Shown here: positions 34,899 to 43,239 of the stretch, piece by piece
Numbering within the stretch: the first letter of the stretch is position 1
Layout of the letters: each line of letters opens with the position of its first letter
From: Paenibacillus sp. Marseille-Q4541
GTDB taxonomy: Bacteria > Bacillota > Bacilli > Paenibacillales > Paenibacillaceae
DNA length: 64,000 nucleotides
Assembly: GCF_018310695.1 (NCBI RefSeq)
Contig: NZ_JAGXCY010000022.1
Coordinates: forward strand, 23,848-87,847
Reading direction: 5' to 3'
Notes under the pieces: generated by a model
Told to the model about the DNA's origin: nothing
The model's database searches: none
What the model saw: the letters and a program-made list of their open reading frames with translations, nothing else
Made by a program: the position numbers and the translations under genes

Positions 34899-36007
34899 GA
34901 TTCCATTACCTCATGATTACTTTCTTCTTCAACTACTGGTGAATTCCCCGTGCTCCCAGAAATCCCTGCACTACTGAACGTAGCCATCTCAGCCATAATT
35001 CTTCCGGCGGCTTCAATTAAATGGAGAGATAGGACTCCACCTGTTCCTTCACCAAGTCGCATACCTAGCTGGAGCATAGGTGAAAGTTCCAGTGTTTGCA
35101 GGAGCGCGGCATGTCCTCTTTCTTCCGAAGTATGAGAAGCAATCATATAGTCCAGACATCCTGGTGCAATACGGCTTGCCACCAAAGCAGCTGCAGTCGA
35201 AATATAACCATCGATGACGATAGGACACTTCAAGGCAGCGGAAGCGATAATAACACCTGTAAGGCCTGCAATATCAAGTCCTCCTATTTTGGCAAGAACA
35301 TCTAACGGGTCTTTCGGGTTCGGCTGGTTCTGCTGTATTGCCCGGGCAATCACATTCGCTTTATGCTGGACACCGGCATTGTCGAGTCCTGTACCTCTCC
35401 CTGTCGCTTCTTGTACACTAACACCTGTCAAAACACTTGTAACCGCCGCACTCGGCGTTGTATTGCCAATCCCCATTTCACCTGTAACAAATAACGTAAA
35501 TCCTTTATTTACAGACTCTTGTACAATATCAATGCCTGTAAGAATGGCCTGTAATGCTTCTTCTCTACTCATAGCAGAGCCCTTTGCCATATTAGCCGTC
35601 CCTTTCCGTACAGGACGAGACACAAGCTCTGGATGGTCAGGTTCTCCGTTCACCCCTATGTCAACACAAATAACTTCAGCCCCTGCTTGACGGGCAAGCA
35701 CATTTACTGCTGCACCACCGGCAAGAAAGTTATGAACCATCTGTTGTGTTACCTCTGCAGGGAAACTGCTGACACCTTCCTCCACTACGCCATGGTCTGA
35801 AGCCATGACAATAACTGCTTTTTTCGAAAAAGTAGGCTGACTCTTTCCTGTGATTCCCGCTAATCGAATCGTCAGCTCTTCCAGTTTTCCTAAACTTCCA
35901 GGCGGTTTGGTCAAATCGTTCAGATGATCGGTTGCTTTCTTTTGAGCATCCTCGTCCAATGCCATAATCTTCTGAACCCACTCATTTAGTTGTTGCTCTC
36001 TCTCCAT
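34895..36007 (-). CDS. cobT: Nicotinate-nucleotide-dimethylbenzimidazole phosphoribosyltransferase
   Basis: Activates the lower ligand base by making alpha-ribazole phosphate. The 370-residue protein has LNDLTKPPGSLGKLEELT, the VMASDHGVVEEGVSSFP motif, GEMGIGNTTPSAAV and HTSEERGHAALL, with the expected catalytic Glu near RLGEGTGG. The ATG at 36007 is favoured because GGAG lies 6 bases before it; an ATG at 36019 is too close to its upstream purine run. First gene of the cobT-U-S-Q unit, which has its own promoter. Confidence 0.94.
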   Translation of the reverse strand: MEREQQLNEWVQKIMALDEDAQKKATDHLNDLTKPPGSLGKLEELTIRLAGITGKSQPTFSKKAVIVMASDHGVVEEGVSSFPAEVTQQMVHNFLAGGAAVNVLARQAGAEVICVDIGVNGEPDHPELVSRPVRKGTANMAKGSAMSREEALQAILTGIDIVQESVNKGFTLFVTGEMGIGNTTPSAAVTSVLTGVSVQEATGRGTGLDNAGVQHKANVIARAIQQNQPNPKDPLDVLAKIGGLDIAGLTGVIIASAALKCPIVIDGYISTAAALVASRIAPGCLDYMIASHTSEERGHAALLQTLELSPMLQLGMRLGEGTGGVLSLHLIEAAGRIMAEMATFSSAGISGSTGNSPVVEEESNHEVMES

Positions 36008-36054
36008 CTCTATCTCCATCCTTATCCATTACTTATCTGTACTTGTATATTTAG

Positions 36055-36084
36055 ATTATAACGAAAAGTGAGCAGACACTTCAA
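36055..36084 (-). promoter_or_regulatory. Sigma-A promoter of the cobT-U-S-Q unit
   Basis: On the minus strand TTGAAG (36079-36084) and TATAAT (36055-36060) are 18 bp apart, just downstream of the terminator that follows btuD. Confidence 0.6.
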
Positions 36085-36088
36085 AAGA

Positions 36089-36127
36089 AAAAACGAAGTA
36101 CCGATATAAACCGATGCTTCGTTTTTT
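36089..36127. terminator. Terminator between btuD and cobT
   Basis: AACGAAG and CTTCGTT, with an inner CCG/CGG pairing, form a stem with T runs on both sides. On the minus strand it separates the riboswitch-controlled btu genes from cobT. Confidence 0.8.
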
Positions 36128-36148
36128 GTATGAATAAAATACCTACTT

Positions 36149-36970
36149 TTACTGTTTGCGAAGTAAAAATTGCGGCACGCCGTGGTCTGGATGCTGAACC
36201 ATCACAGGCTGGACATCAAACAGTCCTCTGATGTTCTTTTCTGTTAGCAGCTTGGAAGGTGCTCCCTCTAAGAATTGTTTTCCTTCTTTCAATGCATACA
36301 AATAATTACAGAAAAGTGAGGCCAGATTTAGATCATGCAGTACCGCGACAATGGTAATGTCCGTCGCCCTTTGCCAATCGGCGAGCAGTTCCATAAACTG
36401 CAACTGATAATGAACATCAAGATAGGTCGTCGGCTCATCAAGCAGAAGAATTTCTGGCTCCTGAGCCATTACTTTCGCAAGAGCAACCCTCTGCCTTTGC
36501 CCTCCGCTCAGTTCATCCAATCTGCGTTCTGCAAGCGAAGTAAGCGCAAGCTTCTCCAGCACTTGTTCGATCTTCTCTTCTCCAGCACCCTGATCTCTGC
36601 CAAGCCAGTCTTGATATGGAAATCTCCCCATTGCAACTACATCCCTAACCGAATAACCAATCTCAGGTAATCCGTCTTGCTGCAGGACTGCAATAATTCG
36701 TGACAGTTCCTTACGATTGTAGTCCTTCACACGCTTGCCTTTGACGTAAACTGTACCTTGAGTTGGTGAAAGAATGCCGGATAACAAATGGAGCAGCGTA
36801 GACTTACCACTTCCATTCGGACCTACAATTCCCCACCAGTCCCCTTTTTGAACAGTGAAATGAATATCACTCAGTGCGGTAAAATCGCCATATTCCTTGC
36901 TGAGAGCGGTCGTTTCCAAGACAGGACCTGGCGGAGAGGAATTGGGATGATGTATCCATTTTTTCGTCAT
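36149..36970 (-). CDS. btuD: Cobalamin/iron-siderophore-type ABC ATPase
   Basis: ATPase of the corrinoid importer. The 273-residue protein has Walker A GPNGSGKST, Q-loop AVLQQDGLP, signature LSGGQRQRVALAK, Walker B ILLLDEPTTYLD and the switch His in VAVLHDLNLAS. FecE/BtuD-type ATPases handle either cobalamin or siderophores; the riboswitch and the cob genes make cobalamin the likely substrate. It overlaps btuC by ATGA. Confidence 0.92.
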   Translation of the reverse strand: MTKKWIHHPNSSPPGPVLETTALSKEYGDFTALSDIHFTVQKGDWWGIVGPNGSGKSTLLHLLSGILSPTQGTVYVKGKRVKDYNRKELSRIIAVLQQDGLPEIGYSVRDVVAMGRFPYQDWLGRDQGAGEEKIEQVLEKLALTSLAERRLDELSGGQRQRVALAKVMAQEPEILLLDEPTTYLDVHYQLQFMELLADWQRATDITIVAVLHDLNLASLFCNYLYALKEGKQFLEGAPSKLLTEKNIRGLFDVQPVMVQHPDHGVPQFLLRKQ

Positions 36971-38013
36971 CCGCTAATTCCTCCTCGGCGTTTCTTGTTA
37001 CGATACAGTAAATAAGCAAAGAACGGAGCTCCTACAAAAGCAGTCAGCACCCCTAGCGGGATTTCCGTAGGAGCGAGTAAAGTGCGTGCCCCCATATCTG
37101 CCCAAGCTAGAAAGATGCCTCCCCCTAGAGCTGACAGCGGAATAATAAGCCGATAATCCGGTCCTACGAGAAGTCTTACCATATGGGGAACAACCAGTCC
37201 CACAAAACCGATCACACCGGCTACAGACACGGCTGCCGCCGTTAAAAGAGTAGCTACGAGTAGAACTGACACTTTCAGCAAATCTACACTGACTCCGAGA
37301 TGAGCAGCTTGTCTTTCTCCTAGTGCCAGTAAATTTAGGGATCTACCTCTACTCCAGAGAAAGATCATCCCAACTACTACATAAGGGAAAAGGATGGCCG
37401 TATAAGACCATCCACGCAAACTGAGGCTCCCCATCGTCCAGAATAAAATTTGATTGACCGTATCCTTAGACATTGCCGTCAGAAAAGATACGACTGCTCC
37501 CAGAAAGGAATTCATCACGACCCCTGACAAAATTAGGTTGTTCGTCGGAATTTTACCACCTTCTCTAGCCAGCATCAGTACACCCCAGAGCGTGATGACA
37601 CCTGTCGTAAAAGCAACGATGGGAAGCATCCATTCCCCAAGCAAAGCATATTGTAGTCCAAAATAAATCATGATCGCAGCTCCGACAGAAGCACCAGCTG
37701 AAACGCCAAGCGTATAGGGATCTGCGAGTGGGTTACGCAGCACCCCCTGAAAACCTGCACCGGCAACGGCGAGAGCCGCACCTACTAAAATACCGAGCAG
37801 TACACGTGGTAAACGCACCTTCATAATGATTTGTTCAGATGATGTACTCCACACGGGTTCTATAAGTTCATCCACACCTGGAACATGATTAATAAGTATC
37901 CCTGCAATATGGCGGACCGGGAGATGTACTGACCCGATCGCAAGACATAATAGCAGGGTCAGTACAAGCAGGACGAGTCCGATGAATCCGTATCCTGCTA
38001 GTCTTTTTTTCAT
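36967..38013 (-). CDS. btuC: FecCD/BtuC-type ABC permease
   Basis: A 348-residue integral membrane protein with about ten membrane segments. Family motifs RLPRVLLGILVGAALAVAG, GFQGVLRNPLADPYTLGVS and GFVGLVVPHMVRLLVG match the vitamin B12/iron permease family. ATGA overlaps with btuF upstream and btuD downstream show a tightly coupled importer operon. Confidence 0.94.
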   Translation of the reverse strand: MKKRLAGYGFIGLVLLVLTLLLCLAIGSVHLPVRHIAGILINHVPGVDELIEPVWSTSSEQIIMKVRLPRVLLGILVGAALAVAGAGFQGVLRNPLADPYTLGVSAGASVGAAIMIYFGLQYALLGEWMLPIVAFTTGVITLWGVLMLAREGGKIPTNNLILSGVVMNSFLGAVVSFLTAMSKDTVNQILFWTMGSLSLRGWSYTAILFPYVVVGMIFLWSRGRSLNLLALGERQAAHLGVSVDLLKVSVLLVATLLTAAAVSVAGVIGFVGLVVPHMVRLLVGPDYRLIIPLSALGGGIFLAWADMGARTLLAPTEIPLGVLTAFVGAPFFAYLLYRNKKRRGGISG

Positions 38014-39008
38014 TGGAACAGATCCGGATAGATCGCTTTCGCCACTTCTTTCAGTCCTTCAGTCACACGTGGACCCGGACGGCTAAGCAGATTGGCATTA
38101 ATGGAGATGACCTTATCATTTTTGATCGCTGTAATTTCATTCCAACCATCACGAGCTTTAATAATCTGATCCAGTGTTTTGTCGTTATCGACAACATCGC
38201 TTGCATATAGAATGACATCTGGATTCGCATCGATGATTTTTTCTTCGCTAATTTCATTCCAGCCTTCGGTATCACCTGCTACGTTTACACCGCCCGCAAG
38301 CGTAATAATCTCATCCATGAACTCACCTTTACCAACGGTCCAGCCCGGAGAGAATTCTACATATACTTGTTTCTTCTGATCGTCAGCGATGGATGCCACT
38401 TTGTCTTGTACTTCCTTCATATCCGCCTTCATCTTCTCGATGACTTGCTGTGCTGCTTCCTGATGATCTGTGATTTGTCCATAAATCTCAATATTCTTCA
38501 TGACATCTTCTACTGTTTTCGGATCCGTTTTGAAAATAACGATGCCCAGGTCGCGCAGTTTCTGCACCGCTGCTTCATCCATGGAAATACCTGTGAAGAC
38601 AATATCAGGCTCAGCAGCAATGATGGCTTCTGCATTAGGTTCATACAGACTGCCCATCTTCGGCTTGTCCTTTACCTGCTCTGGGTAATCATCGTAGTCG
38701 GAGACTCCAACAATTTGCTCGTCCAGTCCAATCGCATAAAGCGACTCTGTCTCTGCTGGAGATACGGATACGATTTTTTCGGGTGCTTTTTCAAAAGTAA
38801 ATGACTCTCCCGTCGCATCCGTGAGTGTCAAAGGATACTGTGTCTCTAAACTATTCGTTTCTGTGTTGTCCGTAGTGCCGGCACCTTGCTCGGTCGTTTG
38901 ACCAGAGCCTTGTCCTTCTGTTGTTGATTCGTTACCGCAAGCTGCCAGCGTGATTGCTAACATGAGTGATAGCAACAGTGATAACATTCGTCCATTCATT
39001 TTTTTCAT
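38010..39008 (-). CDS. btuF: Corrinoid-binding lipoprotein
   Basis: Extracellular binding protein of the importer: lipobox LAACG (Cys24), a 25-residue Gly/Thr/Gln-rich linker, then a class III fold with PEKIVSVSPAETESLYAIG and VGVSDYDDYPEQ, and the single-helix hinge typical of BtuF/FhuD. First gene of btuF-C-D, directly downstream of a cobalamin riboswitch, which supports corrinoid rather than siderophore binding. AGGGAG lies 6 bases before the ATG. Confidence 0.93.
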   Translation of the reverse strand: MKKMNGRMLSLLLSLMLAITLAACGNESTTEGQGSGQTTEQGAGTTDNTETNSLETQYPLTLTDATGESFTFEKAPEKIVSVSPAETESLYAIGLDEQIVGVSDYDDYPEQVKDKPKMGSLYEPNAEAIIAAEPDIVFTGISMDEAAVQKLRDLGIVIFKTDPKTVEDVMKNIEIYGQITDHQEAAQQVIEKMKADMKEVQDKVASIADDQKKQVYVEFSPGWTVGKGEFMDEIITLAGGVNVAGDTEGWNEISEEKIIDANPDVILYASDVVDNDKTLDQIIKARDGWNEITAIKNDKVISINANLLSRPGPRVTEGLKEVAKAIYPDLFQ

Positions 39009-39066
39009 TTTTCTCTCCCTTTCCTAGTAGGTGAAGCCAATCAACGGTCTTGTCTCGTCTGAACAT

Positions 39067-39098
39067 CAAAAAACCCTGTTCCTATTACAAAGAACAAG
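39067..39098 (-). terminator. Riboswitch expression-platform terminator
   Basis: On the minus strand CCTTGTTC and GAACAGGG form an 8-bp stem with a 10-base loop followed by TTTTTT, between the cobalamin aptamer and btuF. It is the expected off-state structure. Confidence 0.85.
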
Positions 39099-39185
39099 GT
39101 TACGTCTCGCAGCTGCTGCCTTTAAAGAAGGCGCACAATAAATATGCAAAACGTATCCTTTCCTCGAAGGATTACACGTTTACTA

Positions 39186-39378
39186 ACCGTCAAGGCAGGT
39201 CTCCTGACTATCCAGGTTTAAAGTAGCAGCCGCTTCCTTCCCATTTTCGCTTAGGCGAAAATAGTGGATCTGTGCAGCCGCCCCCGGTATACAGTGGCGG
39301 GACCGTGCCGGATTTGCACCGGCTTCCCTCTTAGCCTGAAGAATTTTAATCCATTTATTCTTCAGGACCTTGCTCGGT
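39186..39378 (-). promoter_or_regulatory. Cobalamin riboswitch
   Basis: On the minus strand the core elements appear in order: AAGGTCC followed by stem CCTGAAGAA/TTCTTCAGG (39335-39366), GGGAAGCCGGTGCAAATCC, the CCGCCACTGT segment, a GC-rich variable arm with hairpin TTTTCGCCTAAGCGAAAA, and the B12 box AGTCAGGAGACCTGCC. Binding of adenosylcobalamin should favour the terminator at 39067-39098 and switch off btuFCD. Confidence 0.95.
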
Positions 39379-39467
39379 AAATATAGACTTTTTATTATAA
39401 ATTCAAATAAGTCTTCATGTACTCGGATGTTCACTTCTATTGGTATCAGGTCTTCACATCTTTTGCC

Positions 39468-39496
39468 ATTATAGGGGATAGCGAAATTTTCGACAA
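39468..39496 (-). promoter_or_regulatory. Sigma-A promoter of the riboswitch-btuFCD unit
   Basis: On the minus strand TTGTCG (39491-39496) and TATAAT (39468-39473) are 17 bp apart, with a start near 39461, about 85 bases before the aptamer. Confidence 0.7.
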
Positions 39497-39531
39497 CCGA
39501 TCTTTCCCTGAAAGCTACATAAACCTCTACA

Positions 39532-40203
39532 TTAGGTATGAAATTTCATTTTCTGTGCGAAAAGCTCTCCATCCTGTAGAGCAAATCGGAGCACAAGACA
39601 TTCACCTGGCTTCGGCATAAAAGTAGCAAATTCAGCTTCTTTAAGCCATGCAGCGGCCCATTGCCTAATGACGCCACCATGGGTTACAACAAGTATGTTT
39701 TGCATAGCTTCTTCCATATTCTTGTCCTTATCTTTAATAAGCCCTTCCCCTAACAAAGAAGGCTTGATTCGCTCTTCCGCAAACTGCTGAATCCGTTCTG
39801 CAAAGTGAGCAAACGTTTCTGCGCCCGGTGGTGTCACATGAACGGGATCATCAATCCACTGACGATACAGTATACGATGCTTCAGCATCTCATAAGTCTG
39901 TCCTTCAAATTCGCCAAAATGATACTCTCTAAGCCTTGTATCTGTCGTTGCCATACTGACCAGATCCGGTGCTATGATGCGCAGTGTCTCCGTACAGCGG
40001 ACAAGATCACTAACATAGATTTGATCAAAGGACACATGACTAAGCAATTCACGTAATCCCGTAAGTTCCTTACGTGCTGCTTCCAATAACGGAACATCCG
40101 TATGTCCTAAGTATCGTTTTTGCTGATTCCAGAGCGTTCTGCCGTGACGAACCAAGTAAACGTCAATATAACACTTGCCTTGAATCATCTTCACCATAAC
40201 CAT
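39532..40203 (-). CDS. cobC: Alpha-ribazole phosphatase-like histidine phosphatase
   Basis: Removes the phosphate from alpha-ribazole phosphate or cobalamin phosphate in the last steps of the pathway. The protein (about 223 residues) carries the phosphohistidine motif VYLVRHGRTLWN, RYLGHTDVPL, DLVRCTETLRI, FGEFEGQTYEM and VVTHGGVIRQW. Start is uncertain: ATGs at 40203, 40197 and 40188 overlap the end of cbiB, and AGGA lies 5 bases before the first. Assignment rests on family plus position after cbiB. Confidence 0.88.
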   Translation of the reverse strand: MVMVKMIQGKCYIDVYLVRHGRTLWNQQKRYLGHTDVPLLEAARKELTGLRELLSHVSFDQIYVSDLVRCTETLRIIAPDLVSMATTDTRLREYHFGEFEGQTYEMLKHRILYRQWIDDPVHVTPPGAETFAHFAERIQQFAEERIKPSLLGEGLIKDKDKNMEEAMQNILVVTHGGVIRQWAAAWLKEAEFATFMPKPGECLVLRFALQDGELFAQKMKFHT

Positions 40204-41168
40204 CCGAATCCTGCAATCGAACGAGCCCATGTTAAGAGCACCAGAATCGCTACGAAAATACTTGAGGATACATACATCATCATGATCGTTGTCCGAATAT
40301 GTTCTGCTTCCATGTCATGATAAGGAACTCCCATATAAGCACGGAAAGAACGTACACCATGATATACATTGTATCCTCCTAGCCGGATGCCAAGAGCTCC
40401 TGCTACAGCAGATTCTGGATACCCACCGTTTGGACTCGGATGTTTGCGTGCATCTTGCTGGACTGTGCGCACACCGTTTTTGACGTGAAGACCCAAGATC
40501 CAGGCAGAAGCAAACAGCAGGAGTGCAGTTATACGCGCCGGGATGAAATTAGCGATATCATCGAGTCGTGCAGATGCCATGCCAAGGAATTTATATTTTT
40601 CATTTTTGTAACCGACCATGGAATCGAGTGTATTCACCGCACGATATGCCATAGCAAGAGGGGCTCCGCCAAGAAAAGCAAAAAATAACGGGGAGATAAT
40701 GGCATCTACAATATTTTCGGAAATCGTTTCGACCGTTCCTCTTACTACTTCTGGCTGATCCAGCAGCTTCGTATCTCTACCCACAATCATACCAAGCGCT
40801 TGCCTCGCCTCGGGAAGACGTCCGGCTCTAAGGTGTTTGTATACTTCCATTCCTGCATCTCGTAATCCCTTCGTTGCGATCGTTGTCGCAATCAGTACAA
40901 TTTCACCAACTATAGCAAGTACAGGATGAATATAGAACAGCAACTTAAGTAGTGCCCAGGTCAGAGCAAAAGTCCCTGTAACAATCAATAACGGAAAAAG
41001 AAAACCAGCATAGCGTAAACCTCGATCTGATGTCACGTTCTTCCGAATCGTATTCTCCAGCCACGTAATTGCCTTGCCCATGGCAATAACCGGATGAGGA
41101 ATCCATCTTGGATCACCGATTATTCGGTCCAGTGTATAGGCAGCGAGCAGAATCCATGCTCCCATCAT
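40191..41168 (-). CDS. cbiB: Adenosylcobinamide-phosphate synthase
   Basis: Attaches aminopropanol phosphate to adenosylcobyric acid. The 325-residue membrane protein has AYTLDRIIGDPRWIPHPVIAMG, ARQALGMIVGRDTKLLD, SENIVDAIISPLFFAFLGG and NGGYPESAVAGALGIRLGG, all conserved in CbiB/CobD-type synthases, with about five hydrophobic segments. It overlaps cbiZ by ATGA and cobC at its end. Confidence 0.95.
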   Translation of the reverse strand: MMGAWILLAAYTLDRIIGDPRWIPHPVIAMGKAITWLENTIRKNVTSDRGLRYAGFLFPLLIVTGTFALTWALLKLLFYIHPVLAIVGEIVLIATTIATKGLRDAGMEVYKHLRAGRLPEARQALGMIVGRDTKLLDQPEVVRGTVETISENIVDAIISPLFFAFLGGAPLAMAYRAVNTLDSMVGYKNEKYKFLGMASARLDDIANFIPARITALLLFASAWILGLHVKNGVRTVQQDARKHPSPNGGYPESAVAGALGIRLGGYNVYHGVRSFRAYMGVPYHDMEAEHIRTTIMMMYVSSSIFVAILVLLTWARSIAGFGWLW

Positions 41169-41932
41169 TGTGTTCGCCCCCTATCCTTATAACCTGATGC
41201 ATATAAACTCTCGGTAACCGTCTCGTATACGAGCCGCCCGATACGGTCTCCAAGTTTAGTTGCCGTGCCCGCATAGGCATGAATTCTTTTTGCATCGGTT
41301 CCATCCGCAGCACATCCACTCGCTCCAACAATAATGGCATCTGTAGTTGTACCCGTAGCACAAAGTCCATTCTCTGCATCCCTTACTCCTAGATCCTGAA
41401 GCGCTGCTGTCTTGGCTTCGACCGCCGTTTGCACAGCATTGACTAATGCATAAGAAGTTATATTCCCAGCAATGAACAACATGATGTTAATGGTACCCGG
41501 TGTATACCCCGATGAAAATACAGTACGGGCCGAACCCGCTCTTGCCCCATTCGATACTCCTGCCGTTGTGCAGCAAAATACGACCGCTCCATCCGCCTCT
41601 TCCTCCTGAATCGCAGCATGCTGAAGTTTCACTGCTGTTAGCAGTCCTGCTGTCTGATGCACAGGTTGTCCCCACTCCTCAAGTAGTTGATAAATATCTT
41701 TAGCAGGTTCGCTAGATGCATAATGCCGATCTACGTAAATGTTGACAGCACGGTCCAGACGAACCATTCCCCCTCCGTGAATGCTGCTGGAGAGCGCATC
41801 CAGCATATGAGGCGACTGGAGAAGTAGGTGACGTTCATATTTTGAAATGGTTAGTCCCGGCCATAGTTTAGACGAATATACGATCGGTAAACCGGGTAAT
41901 TCGGAATCCATATGTAAGAATGGCGTTGCCAT
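41165..41932 (-). CDS. cbiZ: Adenosylcobinamide amidohydrolase
   Basis: Cleaves the aminopropanol arm from adenosylcobinamide or pseudocobalamin to give adenosylcobyric acid, allowing imported corrinoids to be rebuilt. The 255-residue protein shows SSSIHGGGMVRLDRAVN, CCTTAGVSNGARAG, GTINIMLFIAGNIT and ATGTTTDAIIVGASG, the CbiZ pattern. It starts within TAATG at the cobD stop (1-base overlap) and overlaps cbiB, so the three are coupled. Confidence 0.93.
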   Translation of the reverse strand: MATPFLHMDSELPGLPIVYSSKLWPGLTISKYERHLLLQSPHMLDALSSSIHGGGMVRLDRAVNIYVDRHYASSEPAKDIYQLLEEWGQPVHQTAGLLTAVKLQHAAIQEEEADGAVVFCCTTAGVSNGARAGSARTVFSSGYTPGTINIMLFIAGNITSYALVNAVQTAVEAKTAALQDLGVRDAENGLCATGTTTDAIIVGASGCAADGTDAKRIHAYAGTATKLGDRIGRLVYETVTESLYASGYKDRGRTQ

Positions 41933-43023
41933 TACCTTTGTCCCTCCATGATCTGCCCAAGTGTTTCTAACAAATGCAAGTTATGTTCTGTACTTTTAAT
42001 AGCAATACGAAAGGCATGCTGATTAAGTCCTGGATACATCGCACAGCTGCGGATAAGAATTCCCTTCCGTCCCATCGCCTCCTGAAGCGTTCCAGCCGTC
42101 CAAGGCGCTAGTGACTCTACCAGCAAATAATTCGCTTCTCCTGGACAAACGGTAAATCCATATTCGCTGAGCCCGTCCATAAGTCTAGTTCTTTCCATTG
42201 CAATCAGGGATAATGTGTCTTGTTCATAGGAAGGCTGTGCCTGCAGACAAGCCTCTCCTGCTAGTAAGGCGAGTCCGTTCACGCTCCAGGTGACTTGCTT
42301 CTTCGTCATAGCACGAATGATTTCAGGACTTGCGATCGCAAACCCAAGTCTCAAACCCGGAATGGCATAAAATTTGGTCATGGAACGAATGATGATGACT
42401 TCTGGGTATTTCCCAAGTGAGGGAGCTAGTGATTGACGCGACCTTTCCGGTATAAAATCAATAAAAGCTTCATCAACAACAAGTTTCGTTTTCGTTTGCT
42501 CAGCCTTTTTCGCTATAACTTCTAGATCAGAAAGCGAATACTGAACTCCGTTCGGATTATTCGGCTGACCAATAAAAAGAACCTGTACCCTTTCCATCAG
42601 ACCTACTATGTCGCTGATCTCTGCCCGGTAATGTTTGTCTTTACGACCATATACAGAATCCACTTTTGCACCAAATTGGATAGCAAGGGTCCGATATTCC
42701 GAGAAGCCAGGTTCAATCGTTCCTACGGTCTCGGGTCTCAACGCTTGTAGTAGAAGCGCCATACATTCCGCTGCTCCATTTCCTACAAGAATATGTTCTT
42801 CACCAAGCTGGAGTTTGTCAGATAATCTTCGCTTCAGCCCCCTGTGCCCTGGGTCTGGATATCGAATAATCTCTTTCCATCCTTGCATGAGTGCCTCTTT
42901 CACTTCTGCAGGTGGTCCAAGAGGATTGATGTTTGCACTATAATCGAGAAAATCGGCAGCATGTAAACCATATCTAGCTGCTGCGGTTTCCACATCGCCA
43001 CCATGTCCATAGATTTCAATCAA
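41932..43023 (-). CDS. cobD: L-threonine-O-3-phosphate decarboxylase
   Basis: PLP enzyme making aminopropanol phosphate for CbiB. The TTG at 43023 is chosen: GGAAGG lies 8 bases upstream and the 363-residue length equals known CobD; an in-frame ATG at 43122 would add 33 unlikely residues. Motifs: IYGHGGDVETAA, LDYSANINPLGPP, VGNGAAECMALLL, FIGQPNNPNG, VVDEAFIDF and the PLP lysine in IIRSMTKFYAIPGLRLGF. First gene of cobD-cbiZ-cbiB-cobC. Confidence 0.94.
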   Translation of the reverse strand: MIEIYGHGGDVETAAARYGLHAADFLDYSANINPLGPPAEVKEALMQGWKEIIRYPDPGHRGLKRRLSDKLQLGEEHILVGNGAAECMALLLQALRPETVGTIEPGFSEYRTLAIQFGAKVDSVYGRKDKHYRAEISDIVGLMERVQVLFIGQPNNPNGVQYSLSDLEVIAKKAEQTKTKLVVDEAFIDFIPERSRQSLAPSLGKYPEVIIIRSMTKFYAIPGLRLGFAIASPEIIRAMTKKQVTWSVNGLALLAGEACLQAQPSYEQDTLSLIAMERTRLMDGLSEYGFTVCPGEANYLLVESLAPWTAGTLQEAMGRKGILIRSCAMYPGLNQHAFRIAIKSTEHNLHLLETLGQIMEGQR

Positions 43024-43068
43024 AGGATTGTCCTTCCTTTCTTTCCTGCTATTTCGCATCATGTAACC

Positions 43069-43098
43069 ATTATGATGGCATATTTTAGATAGCGTCAA
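43069..43098 (-). promoter_or_regulatory. Candidate promoter of cobD operon
   Basis: On the minus strand TTGACG (43093-43098) and CATAAT (43069-43074) are 18 bp apart, leaving a leader of about 40 bases with no riboswitch. Confidence 0.5.
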
Positions 43099-43111
43099 TG
43101 GGATTTCCCTT

Positions 43112-43140
43112 TTGTATCGCATGCATTATTGGTTTACAAT
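43112..43140. promoter_or_regulatory. Near-symmetric promoter between cobD and lplA
   Basis: On the plus strand TTGTAT (43112-43117) and TACAAT (43135-43140) are 17 bp apart and point to lplA. Read on the minus strand the same bases give TTGTAA-17-TACAAA pointing to cobD, so the boxes of opposing promoters overlap. Confidence 0.55.
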
Positions 43141-43141
43141 A

Positions 43142-43159
43142 GGAATGGAGTCTCATTCC
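43142..43159. repeat. Inverted repeat at the lplA transcription start
   Basis: GGAATG and CATTCC flank GAGTCT, centred a few bases after the predicted lplA start site; possible operator. Confidence 0.45.
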
Positions 43160-43239
43160 ATTCATCAGGATCACTCAGGTGCAACTTCCACATGTGATTC
43201 TTGCTTACATATTTTATAAGGTATCGGAGGAAAATCACC

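Noticed and set aside
43024..43239. Second cobalamin riboswitch upstream of cobD
   Set aside because: No B12 box, GGGAA or CCACTG element is present in this spacer.
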